The position numbers and the translations under genes were made by a program. A DNA stretch of 64,000 nucleotides from Mesorhizobium loti (lineage in GTDB: Bacteria > Pseudomonadota > Alphaproteobacteria > Rhizobiales > Rhizobiaceae), in the NCBI RefSeq assembly GCF_003148495.1, contig NZ_QGGH01000001.1, positions 764,347-828,346 on the forward strand, in the 5' to 3' direction. Within the stretch, counting starts at the first letter, position 1. The number at the start of each line of letters is the position of its first letter. Below, piece after piece: positions 52,769 to 62,366 of the stretch. The notes under the pieces are model-generated. The model saw nothing but the letters and a program-made list of their open reading frames with translations. It did not search any database and was not told the origin of the DNA.

Positions 52769-54112
52769 CTATTTTTCCCGCATGGCTCGGCGGAAGTTCT
52801 GCGTGATCGGCTCGGCGAGGTAAGAGAGCACGGTGCGAGCACCCGTCCGGATCATCGCCTCGCTCGACATGCCGGGCAGCAGCTTGCGGCCCTCCAGCTT
52901 GGCGAGTTCGCTCTTGTCGATCAACACGGTCGCGGCGAAATACGGTGCCCCGCTGCGTTCGTCCACCATGCGGTCAGCCGATACGATCTCCACAACGCCG
53001 TCGAGCGGCGGCAGGTTGTAGCGGGCGAAGGCCGGGAAGCTGACGTGCGCCGGCTGTCCGGGGGCGATCGTCTCGACATCTTCTGGCTTGACCATAGCCT
53101 CGACCACGAGTTGTTGTCCGAGCGGCACGATTGTCATCAATGTCTCACCGGGTTTCACGACACCGCCCGGCGTGTGGACCTTCAGGTCCATGACGATACC
53201 GTCAACCGGTGCGACAACATCGGTACGGGTAAGCACGTCCTTGGCGGAACGCTCCTCCTGTCCGAGGTCAAACAACTCCGCCTCGACCTTGCTCAACTCG
53301 TCGACGGCTTCGTTCAGCCGCACTGTGCTCAGGTTCAAGATTTGCATGTCAATCTCGGCCATGGCGCTTCTGGCACGAGCGATTGCCGCGAGGTTGGTAG
53401 CGCGCTCCCCCTCGATCTCCTGCTGTTGTCGTCTGAGCAACAGGTTCCGCTCGCGGGTGGTCAGCCCCTTATCGAGCAGAGTCTGAAGGTCCTTGTTTTC
53501 ACCCTCGATCGCCTCGATCTGCTTGTCCTTGGTGACGATAAGCTGCTCTAACCCCGTTATCTCTTCCTCGGTCTGGTGACGGCGCTGGCTGAGAATTTCC
53601 TGCTCGTCCGTCAAGTTGTGGTGCTTCGCCGCGAACACGTCACGCTGCGAGGCAACCGCGTCCTTTGCGGCGGCGGCGGGGTTTGCGAGCAACGCCGAAT
53701 CAAACTCGATCTCGGCCTTGCCGTCACGCTCAGCCCTGAGACGCGCGGCCAGCGCCTCACGCGTTGCTATCCGGTTCTGGATCAGGTCGAGCTGCGCCTT
53801 TGCCTGCGTGTTGTCGAGTCGGATGAGCACTTCTCCCGCCTTGACGATATCACCGTCGGCGGCGTTCAATTCCGCGATGATGCCGCCCTCGAGGTGCTGG
53901 ATGAGTTTGCGGTCGCCGGCGACCTTGATAACACCCGGCGCCACTGCGGCGCTGTCCAACGGTGCCAGCGCCGCCCAACCCCCGGCCACGCCGAAGAACA
54001 GGAACATGATCGCGAACCCGGCGCACGTCACGCCCATGAGACGCAGGGGTACCGGTTCCAGCAGGGAGGGCGGCGGGACGGGTAACGGCACGACGTTCAT
54101 ATCTGTTCCCAT
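52769..54112 (-). CDS. HlyD-family periplasmic adaptor of a second type I secretion system (PrsE-like)
   Basis: A 447-residue membrane-fusion protein. One membrane helix (about residues 27-48) is followed by a barrel-sandwich half (KLIQHLEGGIIAELNAADGD). A long coiled-coil hairpin of about 190 residues comes next (RLRAERDGKAEIEF to EVEAELFDLGQEERSAK-type sequence). Then come the second sandwich half TDVVAPVDGIVMDLKVHTPG and the terminal GMSSEAMIRTGARTVLSYLA. The start lies one base after the ABC gene stop. This adaptor/ABC pair resembles rhizobial PrsE/PrsD, which export glycanases and Rap adhesins. No TolC gene is beside it. Confidence 0.9.
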   Translation of the reverse strand: MGTDMNVVPLPVPPPSLLEPVPLRLMGVTCAGFAIMFLFFGVAGGWAALAPLDSAAVAPGVIKVAGDRKLIQHLEGGIIAELNAADGDIVKAGEVLIRLDNTQAKAQLDLIQNRIATREALAARLRAERDGKAEIEFDSALLANPAAAAKDAVASQRDVFAAKHHNLTDEQEILSQRRHQTEEEITGLEQLIVTKDKQIEAIEGENKDLQTLLDKGLTTRERNLLLRRQQQEIEGERATNLAAIARARSAMAEIDMQILNLSTVRLNEAVDELSKVEAELFDLGQEERSAKDVLTRTDVVAPVDGIVMDLKVHTPGGVVKPGETLMTIVPLGQQLVVEAMVKPEDVETIAPGQPAHVSFPAFARYNLPPLDGVVEIVSADRMVDERSGAPYFAATVLIDKSELAKLEGRKLLPGMSSEAMIRTGARTVLSYLAEPITQNFRRAMREK

Positions 54113-54113
54113 T

Positions 54114-55958
54114 TCATGCCTGGTTCGCCACGATGGTCGTGCCCAATGCGCTTGGACGCGGCGTACGTTTTGAAGAGGGACGTGGCCCGTTGCTGACGCC
54201 GAGCACGGCGGCGGAGATTTCCGGCGTCGAATCAGCCGGCATCTGAGTTACCTGGTGAGTTATCGGGCGGATGCGCGCGGCGAGTTCGTTGAAGACATAG
54301 TCACGTGAACCGAAGAGGTCTTGTTGGCCCCGATTGAGGACCAATATCTTGTCGACCTTCTCCATGATGTTCGCTCGGTGTGCGATCAGGATAATGGTCG
54401 CGCCCGCCATCTTGACCGCGCCGAGGGCTGCGATCAATGCGTCCTCACCCTCGCGGTCGAGGTTGGAATTGGGCTCGTCCAGGATAATGAGCGGCGGGTC
54501 GCCGTAGAGTGCCCGCGCCAGCCCGATGCGTTGGCGCTGCCCACCCGACAGCACCGCGCCGGATTCGCCGATCTCGGTGGCGTAACCCTTCGGCAGTCCT
54601 TTGATCAGTTCGTGAACTCCCGCCAACTGCGCGGCCTTGACCACGTTGTTGAAGACCGCTGGGTTGATATTCGCGAAGCGGCAGATGTTTTCCGAGACCG
54701 TACCGGCGAAGAGCTCGATGTCCTGCGGCAAATAACCGACATAATGACCACGGTCCTCCGCCGCCCATTGGGCAACGTCCATCCCGTCCAGCAACGCACG
54801 CCCCCCGGATGGGCGCCAGGCACCGGCCAGTATCCGCGCCAGACTGGTCTTGCCGGCCCCGCTCGGGCCGATCAATGCCATTGCCTCACCCGGATTGAGC
54901 CGGAAGCTGACCCCCTTCAGGATATGCTCGCCGCCCTGTCGGGCAAGCACGAGATTGTCGGCCTCGAACCTGCCTTTCGGTCGTGGCAGCGGCATAACCG
55001 GCGTGGCCTCCCGGTGTTGTCCGGCGACTGCGGTGAGACGCCGGTAAGCGGCACGCGCTCCGACCGTCGCCTTCCATGTGCCGATCGCTTGCTCGACCGG
55101 CGACAACGCGCGCCCCATCAGAATCGAGGCGGAGATCATGATGCCGGGTGAAGCCTCGTTTCGAAGCACCAGATACGCACCAAGGCCCAGTATGGCCATT
55201 TGCAGGGCCAGCCGGTGACAACGCGCGATGGCCGCGATGACGCTGCCACGGTTGGCGGCAAGAACTTGTCCTTTGTTGGCCTCGTCTTGCTGTGCCTTCC
55301 AGCCCTCCAGCAGTGGCTTCAACATGCCCATCGCCTGTACGACCTCGGCGTTGCGGATCGCCGCCTCGGCTTGCACATATGCCCGTGACTGTGCGCTTGC
55401 GGCCTCGTTCAACGGCTTGCGTGTGAGGTATTCGTTGAGCAACGCCAACGCAAACAGGACGATCCCGCCGCACAGCGCCAACCAGCCCAGCCAAGGATGC
55501 ATGACGAATATGGCGGCGAAAAACAGCGGTGCCCAGGGCGCGTCAAGGATTGGGAAGATGCTCGGGCTGGTGAAGAAATTTCGTACTTGATCCAGGTCGC
55601 GCAGCGGACGGGCGTTGGCATGACCGGGCGCCGAGGCGGCATACTCTACCGATGCTGTCAGGAGAACCGGTGCCAACCGTGCGTTCATCCACGATCCGAC
55701 GGTGGCCAGGAGACGCCCGCGGACCACCTCCAGCCCCGCCATTGTCACGAGTGCCCCTGCCGCCATCAGCGACAGCATCACCAACGTCTCCAGACTGTGG
55801 CTGGACAGCACGCGGTGGTAGACTTGGAGCATATAAAGCGCCCCGGTCAACATCAGCACGTTGATGCCGCCGCTGAACCAGATAAGCGGCCGGATGGCGC
55901 GTCTGGCCTCTTTCATCACCACCTGCAGGGCAGGGGGCTGTTGGCTGGTTTTCATCAT
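54114..55958 (-). CDS. Type I secretion ABC transporter (PrsD-like)
   Basis: A 614-residue ABC exporter without a C39 domain, like PrsD, AprD and HasD. The membrane domain (about residues 20-310) starts RRAIRPLIWFSGGINVLMLT, a typical entry for this branch. The ATPase has Walker A GPSGAGKTSL near 368, signature LSGGQRQR near 473 and Walker B LIILDEPNSNLD near 495, then AHRANIM. The C-terminal extension of about 45 residues is Pro/Ser/Arg-rich. It lies 67 bases downstream of the large repeat protein gene on the same strand, so that protein is the likely cargo. Confidence 0.9.
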   Translation of the reverse strand: MMKTSQQPPALQVVMKEARRAIRPLIWFSGGINVLMLTGALYMLQVYHRVLSSHSLETLVMLSLMAAGALVTMAGLEVVRGRLLATVGSWMNARLAPVLLTASVEYAASAPGHANARPLRDLDQVRNFFTSPSIFPILDAPWAPLFFAAIFVMHPWLGWLALCGGIVLFALALLNEYLTRKPLNEAASAQSRAYVQAEAAIRNAEVVQAMGMLKPLLEGWKAQQDEANKGQVLAANRGSVIAAIARCHRLALQMAILGLGAYLVLRNEASPGIMISASILMGRALSPVEQAIGTWKATVGARAAYRRLTAVAGQHREATPVMPLPRPKGRFEADNLVLARQGGEHILKGVSFRLNPGEAMALIGPSGAGKTSLARILAGAWRPSGGRALLDGMDVAQWAAEDRGHYVGYLPQDIELFAGTVSENICRFANINPAVFNNVVKAAQLAGVHELIKGLPKGYATEIGESGAVLSGGQRQRIGLARALYGDPPLIILDEPNSNLDREGEDALIAALGAVKMAGATIILIAHRANIMEKVDKILVLNRGQQDLFGSRDYVFNELAARIRPITHQVTQMPADSTPEISAAVLGVSNGPRPSSKRTPRPSALGTTIVANQA

Positions 55959-56025
55959 CTGGATGACATCTCCGTGCGACAGATGCGGAACGGGGGCAGC
56001 ATTGGCCGCCCCCGTTGGTCAAGCG

Positions 56026-59000
56026 TCAGGCGACGTCAACAAGTATGTGCTGCATCGCTGTCTGGTCCGCGTCCGCGTCCGCCACCTGGAAGGCGAAGTC
56101 GAGGTGGGCATCCGGCGTCTGGGTCGAGGTCGAGGTGAAGCCGATGTCCGTGATCTTCAGCACGTCGTTGTCGGTGGGGTCGAAGTTCACCAGGTTGGTG
56201 GTCGCATTGCTGCCGCCGCTAGCGCCGGTCGTCGGGTTCAGGTTGATCGCCGTGCTGTTGCCGGTGATGCCGTTGCCCGACTGCATGATCTGGACACCCT
56301 GCAACACGAAGTGCTCGCCGGCAGCGTTGTAGTCGTTCTGCTCGATGATGACGAGGCCGTCATTGTTGTCGAGCGTGAACTCGCCGCTGTACGGGGCCGG
56401 GACGTGACCCATCTTGAAGATGTCGGCGTTCTGCACGTACATGGCCCGCGTGATCGAGACATCGTCGGCTGTGGACGCCGTGCCCTTGTCGTCGATCAGG
56501 TTGAGGATCAGCATCAGGTCCTCGCTGTTGCCGATGCCGTCGAACTTGATGGCCATGGTGCCGGCGGTCGCTGTCGGGGTGATGGCCTCGTTCGCTATAC
56601 CGACGTTGCTGTCGAAGAACCGCAATGTGAGCAGTTCGCCTTTCTGGATCGTGTCACCGGCGACACCGTTGGTGCTCTGCGTCGCGGACACCCAGGTTTC
56701 ATTGGCGTTGCTCACCATCTCGTGACCACCGAGGGTGAAGGTGGCGTCGCCGGATGCCCCCTCGCCATTGGCGGTCAAGCTGAACGGGTTGGCTTTGTTG
56801 ATCAAGTTGCCCGTGAACTGCACGTAGAAGTTTTCGTTAGCCGGCGTATTCGGATCATCAGCCTGCAATTTTTCCAGCACGATCGGCGGGTGGCCCGTGT
56901 TGCCGAGGGGCTCCTTGGACAAGAGTTGACTGGTGTGGATAACGTCGAAGCTGAAGCCCTCGAGAGGGTCGGTCAGGTGGATGGTATAAGTATCGGCAAT
57001 CTTGTCGAAGACGAGGGTGCCGCCCGCCGTGCCCGTCTGGACGCCAGCCGCCGGATCCTTGTCGTAGGTGAACGTGAAGTTGAACGTCGCGGAGGTAAGG
57101 CTCTCCGATGCCAGCGTCACCTCCGAGGTGAGGATGTTACCACCGCCGCCGCCGGTGATCGTGCCGGTGAGCCCGATCTGGACGCCGGCAAGCGCGCCGT
57201 TCTGGTCGACAAAGTCGGAACCGCCGCCCGCATAGAACGCGGCCGGATGAGCATCCGCGCCGATGTCGTAGCCGAAGGCTCCGGTGGCCGACGCGTTGAG
57301 CGTGTTGGCCAGAGTCTCGGGGGTCCCAGGAACGCCGGTCTGGTCACCGTCGAACGGCACCGTGATCGTCGGCGCATCATCCTTGAAGACAAGGCTTGTA
57401 CCGATGTTGACACTGTCCGAGGCCTGGTCGCCGTCACCGTCGGTGATGATCGCCGTCAAGGTGACGAGATCGTCGGACGCCAGCGATGTTTGCTGATCCG
57501 GCCCGGTGTCGGGCGAGTGTATGATAGCCCGTGCCTGATCGAGTGTCACGGTTCCGTCCGCAGCCACGCTCACCGTGAACACGATATCGCCAGCGGCTGA
57601 ACCGGCACGACCGACGACCTCGCCTCCTTCGACGAAAAGCAGGACGGACAGGCCGGTCAAGGTGTCGGTTAGGCCGCTAACGTTCGTGACCTGATTGATG
57701 CCGAGCGCATAGCTGATGGCGTCACCATCTGCGCCGGCATTCGGGGTGAAAACAGTCGCGAAATCCGCGCTGTTGGCACCCAAGTTGGACTCGTCAACGG
57801 TCAGCGTCGGTTCGGTGCCGGTGGTGGAGATGCTCGGGCCGTCGTCCTTGAAGTTGAGGTTCTGGCCGATGTCGAGGCTGGCCGACAGGTGGTCACCGTC
57901 CTTGTCGGTGACGGTCGCGGTGAGCGTGACCAGATTGTCGGCGGTCAGGCTGGTGCTGTCGTCGGGGTTGCTGGTGTTCGCATGGACCACCGCGCGGAGC
58001 TGATCGAGGGTAACGTCGCCGGTGGCGCTGACGGAGACCGTGAAGACGAGGTCGTTGGAGCCGGAGGTGTGGCCTTCAACGACGCCGCCATTGAGCGAGA
58101 GGATGACCGCCTGGCCGGTCGCCGTGTCGACCAGACCCGAAGGGCCTGCCACGACGCCCAGCGCATAGGTCAGCGTGCCAGCGCCGTCGGCGCCGAAGGC
58201 CGAAGTGAAGTTGCCTGCAAAGCTCTTCGTGTCATTGGTCGTAAGAACCGACTCGTCAACGGTCAGCGTCGGCTCGGTGCCGGTGGTGGAGATGCTCGGG
58301 CCGTCGTCCTTGAAGTTGAGGTTCTGGCCGATGTCAAGGCTGGCCGACAGGTGGTCACCGTCCTTGTCGGTGACGGTCGCGGTGAGCTGGATCAGATTGT
58401 CGGCGGCCAGGCTGGTGCTGTCGTTCGGGTCAGTGGTGTCCGAATGGACCACCGCCCGCGATTGGTCGAGTGTCACGTTGCCGGCGGCGTCGACCGAGAC
58501 ACGGAATACTTCGAGCCCGCCCGACGCCGTGGTGCCGATCACCACACCGCTGGCATTCAGATTGAGGACCACCGCCTCGCCGCTTTGAGTGTCGACAAGA
58601 CCGCTGACGACATTCGTGCCGCCGCCAAGGACGCCAAGCGCATAGGTCAGCGTGCCGGCGCCGTCGACGCCGAAGGCCGAACTGAAGTTGCCTGCAAAGC
58701 TCTTCGTGTCGTTGGTGGCAAGAGCCGACTCGTCGACGGTCAGCGTCGGCTCCGCACCGGTGATGGAGATGCTCGGCCCGTCATCGTCGAAGTTGATGTG
58801 GGAGCCGACCTCTTCGCTGTAGGCGTTGGTGCTTGTCGAGGAGAAATGGAACTCGCTGATGTCGCATCCTTCGTTCGAATCGACCCCCTTGACCTGCAAC
58901 CGATCCATTGGGCTGCTGGTGGTGATGTCGACGGTGGTGGTGTTATCGAGCCCGGTGATGGTCACGGCGTTCCCGGTCCCGCTGAGCCCGGTGACGGTGA

Positions 59001-60033
59001 CGTTGCCGCTTGCCGTGGCATAGGTGCCATCGACGGTGATGACGGATGCAAACCCCGATGTACCCGTCAATTTGATGCCGGTGATGTCCACGGGGCTGGT
59101 CGCAGTGCCGTCAAAGAAGTCCGTGCTTTGCTCGTTGCCCGTATTGTTGAAGGCACTGATGCTGACGTCCACACGCGCAGTCGGAGTGGAAGGCGTGATC
59201 TGGCTGATCGTGAACCCGGCCTGCGTGACAGTCTCGAGATGGCTGCCGTACTGGATTTGCGACGCACTACCTGCGTTCAGATTGCCACCGGTCACAAAAT
59301 CGACCTGCAGCGTTTCGTTTGGATTGATGCTCTGGTTGTTGATGCCGAAGCCCTGTTCGCTCACGTTGGCGGTGCCACCGTTCAGACCTATCACCAGAAG
59401 CTGCTTGGACGCGTCATTGGACGAATTGATCAGGTAGAAATCATGATTGCCGGGCGCGGCGGCCGTGCCTGCGAAACTAGCCACGCTGGTGCCCGTGACC
59501 GAGGCGAACACCTTGTCGGTCAGATCGATACGGTCGTCCGGGTCCGTCGCGTCCGGATGGAGCAACGGCACGTACTCGACAGTGTAGAGGTCCGCATTGG
59601 TGGTGCTGGTGGGGATCAGCGCAAACGAGAAGGCCAGCGGCCCGGTCTCGGCGGGCTCGGCGGTCGCGTCAGAGGTACCAATGACGCCAATCACGACGTT
59701 TGGATGCGTTGGATCCTGGAACAGCCAGACATAATTGCCATCGACCGTCTGAATGCCGCTGTTCACGCCGACGGTGGTGGAAAACGGGGTGCCGGACAAG
59801 TTCTGGGAGAGAGCGACCGAGGTGATGGTTTCGCCCGCGCTCGCCGAGGCCACCACGAAGTTGGTCTGGAAGGCGACCTCCGGTGAGGGCAGCCCGCCAG
59901 CCGCGTCGAGACCCAGGAGATATGTCAGCGTGGTGTCGGTGTTGTACGGCGCAATGGACGGGTTAATATCATCGTCCTGAAGGCCGATGGTTTCGTCGAT
60001 GATGATGTCTTGGGTTGTGATATCGAGTGCCAT
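56026..60033 (-). CDS. Large T1SS-143-repeat secreted protein lacking classical RTX repeats
   Basis: A 1335-residue acidic protein; ATG 60033 with GGGGGAG upstream is preferred over an ATG 21 bases earlier. There is no Sec signal. Residues about 1-430 are beta-rich (an N-terminal domain and a DUF5801-like domain). Residues about 430-900 are three to four near-identical T1SS-143 repeats of roughly 155-160 residues, each with PTLTVDES, TYALG, SGLVDT, FTVSV, VTLDQ-RAVVH, VTDKDGDHLSASLDIG and NFKDDGPSIS. A different C-terminal part of about 400 residues ends VADADADQTAMQHILVDVA. I find no GGxGxDxUx nonapeptides, unlike the 22493 adhesin. It is probably a surface or biofilm protein exported by the downstream ABC/HlyD pair. 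Confidence 0.85.
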   Translation of the reverse strand: MALDITTQDIIIDETIGLQDDDINPSIAPYNTDTTLTYLLGLDAAGGLPSPEVAFQTNFVVASASAGETITSVALSQNLSGTPFSTTVGVNSGIQTVDGNYVWLFQDPTHPNVVIGVIGTSDATAEPAETGPLAFSFALIPTSTTNADLYTVEYVPLLHPDATDPDDRIDLTDKVFASVTGTSVASFAGTAAAPGNHDFYLINSSNDASKQLLVIGLNGGTANVSEQGFGINNQSINPNETLQVDFVTGGNLNAGSASQIQYGSHLETVTQAGFTISQITPSTPTARVDVSISAFNNTGNEQSTDFFDGTATSPVDITGIKLTGTSGFASVITVDGTYATASGNVTVTGLSGTGNAVTITGLDNTTTVDITTSSPMDRLQVKGVDSNEGCDISEFHFSSTSTNAYSEEVGSHINFDDDGPSISITGAEPTLTVDESALATNDTKSFAGNFSSAFGVDGAGTLTYALGVLGGGTNVVSGLVDTQSGEAVVLNLNASGVVIGTTASGGLEVFRVSVDAAGNVTLDQSRAVVHSDTTDPNDSTSLAADNLIQLTATVTDKDGDHLSASLDIGQNLNFKDDGPSISTTGTEPTLTVDESVLTTNDTKSFAGNFTSAFGADGAGTLTYALGVVAGPSGLVDTATGQAVILSLNGGVVEGHTSGSNDLVFTVSVSATGDVTLDQLRAVVHANTSNPDDSTSLTADNLVTLTATVTDKDGDHLSASLDIGQNLNFKDDGPSISTTGTEPTLTVDESNLGANSADFATVFTPNAGADGDAISYALGINQVTNVSGLTDTLTGLSVLLFVEGGEVVGRAGSAAGDIVFTVSVAADGTVTLDQARAIIHSPDTGPDQQTSLASDDLVTLTAIITDGDGDQASDSVNIGTSLVFKDDAPTITVPFDGDQTGVPGTPETLANTLNASATGAFGYDIGADAHPAAFYAGGGSDFVDQNGALAGVQIGLTGTITGGGGGNILTSEVTLASESLTSATFNFTFTYDKDPAAGVQTGTAGGTLVFDKIADTYTIHLTDPLEGFSFDVIHTSQLLSKEPLGNTGHPPIVLEKLQADDPNTPANENFYVQFTGNLINKANPFSLTANGEGASGDATFTLGGHEMVSNANETWVSATQSTNGVAGDTIQKGELLTLRFFDSNVGIANEAITPTATAGTMAIKFDGIGNSEDLMLILNLIDDKGTASTADDVSITRAMYVQNADIFKMGHVPAPYSGEFTLDNNDGLVIIEQNDYNAAGEHFVLQGVQIMQSGNGITGNSTAINLNPTTGASGGSNATTNLVNFDPTDNDVLKITDIGFTSTSTQTPDAHLDFAFQVADADADQTAMQHILVDVA
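57791..58422. repeat. Near-identical 170-base direct repeats within the secreted protein gene
   Basis: The segment 57791-57960 recurs at 58253-58422, a shift of 462 bases (154 codons), with only a handful of mismatches. Neighbouring parts repeat again with a shift of about 477 bases (58161 and 58638). They encode successive T1SS-143 repeats. The DNA-level identity indicates recent duplication or gene conversion and makes repeat-number change likely. Confidence 0.8.
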
Positions 60034-60054
60034 GGAGATTCTCCCCCTGTTCAA

Positions 60055-60346
60055 AACGCATCAAGAAAAGGGGGTCATCCCCTCCAGATGCTGGATGCCC
60101 CTACCCGAGTGCACCCGCTGACCCGCTGAATTGCGGCCTTTAATCCTCCATTGTGTCGCCGACGCAGAGGGCGCGTCCATTCCCGGTTCGATAGTGTTAG
60201 GGTGAATGGCCGTACCTGATCGAACGATATATATCCTTCGATAGATCAGGCTGGCGCGGGCGGTGGTGCGGGCCTTACGGCCGATGGCGTCAGGCGGCTT
60301 TCCGGCCTGTTGCCGTCATCATGTCGATGTCAGCTGAAGGCGATGG
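60055..60346. promoter_or_regulatory. Promoter region of the second secretion operon
   Basis: A 292-base gap between the LuxR-type gene and the secreted-protein gene on the minus strand. It contains an imperfect dyad with ends CTGATC at 60216-60221 and GATCAG at 60244-60249 around an AT-rich centre. TTCGATAG occurs at 60187-60194 and again 50 bases on at 60237-60244. These may be binding sites for the adjacent LuxR-type regulator or a terminator for its gene. Confidence 0.4.
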
Positions 60347-60994
60347 TCAGATCAGGTCGGTGCGGCGCGTTGCTGGAACGTCCGCGCCTTTGCCATGCGC
60401 CACCCAGGCCAGTTCCGCTCGGCTGCCGAGGTGTAGCTTCTCGTAGACGTGATGCAGGTGCATCTTCACCGTGCCTTCGGATACGTGCAGCCGTTGCGCG
60501 ATGGTCTTGTTGCGCAACCCGCGCGAGACGAGATCGGCGATCTCGGTCTCCCGCCCGGTCAACCTGGACGTCGGCTGCGGCTGCGATCGGGGCATCAGCA
60601 GTTGCTGGACGATGTTGTTGTCGATCCACTTCTTGCCTGTCGCCACCGCATTCACGCATTCGATGAGATAGCGGTGGCTGATGCCGTCCAGAAGCAGGCC
60701 GTCGACGTCGAGCGTCTGTATTTCCTTGATATCGAGCCTGCCGGTTGGCTGCACGATGAAGATGATGCCGAGAGCGCTGTTGCAGGCCTTCAGCCGGGAG
60801 GAAAGAGCTGATGTCTGGGGGTCCGCGATATCCAGGCCGACGATGACGATATCAGGCCGTTGGCGCTCCACATGAGGGAGAACGTCGACAGGGCGGCGGC
60901 ACTGGGCGACAACATCGTGTCCAGCCCTCTGCAACACCCACTCCAGACCGGCGAGATACACCCCCCGCGGGTCCGCGACAACCAAAGTCGACAT
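60347..60994 (-). CDS. LuxR-family regulator with atypical receiver domain
   Basis: A 215-residue NarL/LuxR-type protein. Residues 1-120 look like a receiver domain (STLVVADPRGVYLAGLEWVL, DIVIVGLDIADP), but the phospho-accepting Asp after the third strand appears to be Gly (IVIVG-L), so control by phosphorylation is doubtful. Residues about 140-200 are a full GerE helix-turn-helix: LTGRETEIADLVSRGLRNKT, IAQRLHVSEGTVKMHLHHVYEKL. It lies directly upstream of the secreted-protein operon and reads the same way, so it is the probable activator. Small regulators of this shape often control rhizobial exopolysaccharide and RTX genes. Confidence 0.82.
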   Translation of the reverse strand: MSTLVVADPRGVYLAGLEWVLQRAGHDVVAQCRRPVDVLPHVERQRPDIVIVGLDIADPQTSALSSRLKACNSALGIIFIVQPTGRLDIKEIQTLDVDGLLLDGISHRYLIECVNAVATGKKWIDNNIVQQLLMPRSQPQPTSRLTGRETEIADLVSRGLRNKTIAQRLHVSEGTVKMHLHHVYEKLHLGSRAELAWVAHGKGADVPATRRTDLI

Positions 60995-61444
60995 ACGAAC
61001 ACCGTCCGGTAAAAACGCAACTAACTTGGTTAAGTACCCGTTAAATCAGGAAACCAGAGCTTAGACTGTTTGTCAAGGAATAGCTAATATAGTGACTGCT
61101 ATAAAAATAATCTGAGGCTGTCAGGTCGGCCGGCCCGGGATTTCGCCGCCGTACGATGTTGCTCGGCGGATTGCCTTTTGATGGCGCAAGGCGCGTTTTC
61201 TCCACGCTGACTGCGAAGTCAAACCTCGCCTAAGATTGCGACAACTTCTGACCAAAAAAAGTGCTGCCAGCCCAACCTGGATACATTCGAGGCAATGGCG
61301 GCGGCCCGGAGCGGCTGCGTGCTAAGTTCTTGGTAACTCTCACCAGTCGAACACTACTCGAAGGTCAAAAAAGGCATTGGCTTCTCGTGTCGTCCATAGA
61401 TGCTGGGGCTGACATCGAGGCGAGTCCAAGGAGCTGAGACCAGC
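60995..61444. other. Intergenic region without recognised gene
   Basis: About 450 bases between the divergent LuxR-type gene and the broken glycanase gene. The first 110 bases are AT-rich and presumably hold the regulator promoter (TTGGTTAAG-type sequence near 61025). I see no convincing open frame, RNA gene or long dyad in the rest. Confidence 0.4.
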
Positions 61445-62366
61445 ATGGCCACTGTCCTGAACGCCAAGGGCGTTCCACTTCCCTACAGCGGGTCCTCGAC
61501 CAAGTGGTACTCGGCGACGAATTCCGGCCCGGCGCTCTATGGCAGCATCTACAACGACTCGCTCCATGGCGACAGTAATGTCAGCGTCACGATGTATGGC
61601 GGCAAGGGCGATGACATCTACTATCTGTATTCCACGAAGAACAAGGCGGTCGAGCTGGCCAACGAGGGTGTCGACACCATCTCGACCTGGATGAGCTACA
61701 GGCTCCCGGCGCATTTCGAGAACCTGACGGTCACGAACGACAAACACTATGCTTTCGGAAACGAGCTGAACAACATCATTGCCGGCGGCTCCGGCCAACA
61801 GACGATCGATGGCTTAAAGGGCGACGACGTTCTCAGGGGTGGATCGGGGGCGGACATTTTCGTCGTGGCCCCCGGCAACGGCAGTGACCTGATCCTGGAC
61901 TTTAGCGTCGAGGATACAGTGCGCATCGGGAGCTACGGCTTCACCTCCTTCGAACAGGTGCATGCCAACATGGCCGGCCTTCTGGCTTTTGCCGGCGGAC
62001 GGCTCCTGGCCACCGGAACTGGACATCATAGAGATGACCGGTCAGGATCCAAATAAGCTCCTCATGACAAGCCACTCGAACGAGACGGGAACGCATACGA
62101 CAGCGGCATCGATGCCCTTTGTCTCGGATACCGCAGGGTTCCACAAATACGGTGTGCTGTGGACGGAAGACGAACTCGTCTGGTATTTCGACGACGTCGA
62201 AGTTGCCCGTGCCGCAACACCTGCCGACATGCACGAGCCGATGTATATGCTGGTCGATCTGGCAGTGGGCGGCATCGCGGGGGCGCCCGCCGACGGGCTT
62301 GTGACGCCCGCGCAAATGCATATCGACTACATCCATGCCTATTCGTTGAACGATTGGGTTATCTAG
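61445..62366 (+). pseudogene. Broken RTX/GH16 endoglycanase (ExsH/ExoK-like), internal deletion and frameshift
   Basis: The frame from ATG 61445 encodes an RTX-type N-terminal region (YGGKGDDIYY, TIDGLKGDDVLRGGSGADIF) up to FEQVHAN near 61970 and then loses similarity. From about 61962 another frame encodes the second half of a family 16 glycoside hydrolase: TWPAFWLLPADGSW, the catalytic ELDIIEMTG (Glu-x-Asp-x-x-Glu, codons 62016-62033), GFHKYGVLWTEDELVWYFDD, MYMLVDLAVGG and DYIHAYSLNDW, ending at 62366. The first half of the catalytic sandwich (roughly 100-200 residues) is missing, and the junction is out of frame. So an internal deletion destroyed a secreted glycanase of the kind that trims exopolysaccharide. 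An intact GH16 cannot form. Confidence 0.8.

Noticed and set aside
57791..58422. CRISPR-like repeated DNA
   Set aside because: The repeats are 170 bases long, lie in frame inside a coding region and encode secreted-protein repeats; spacers are not unique short sequences.
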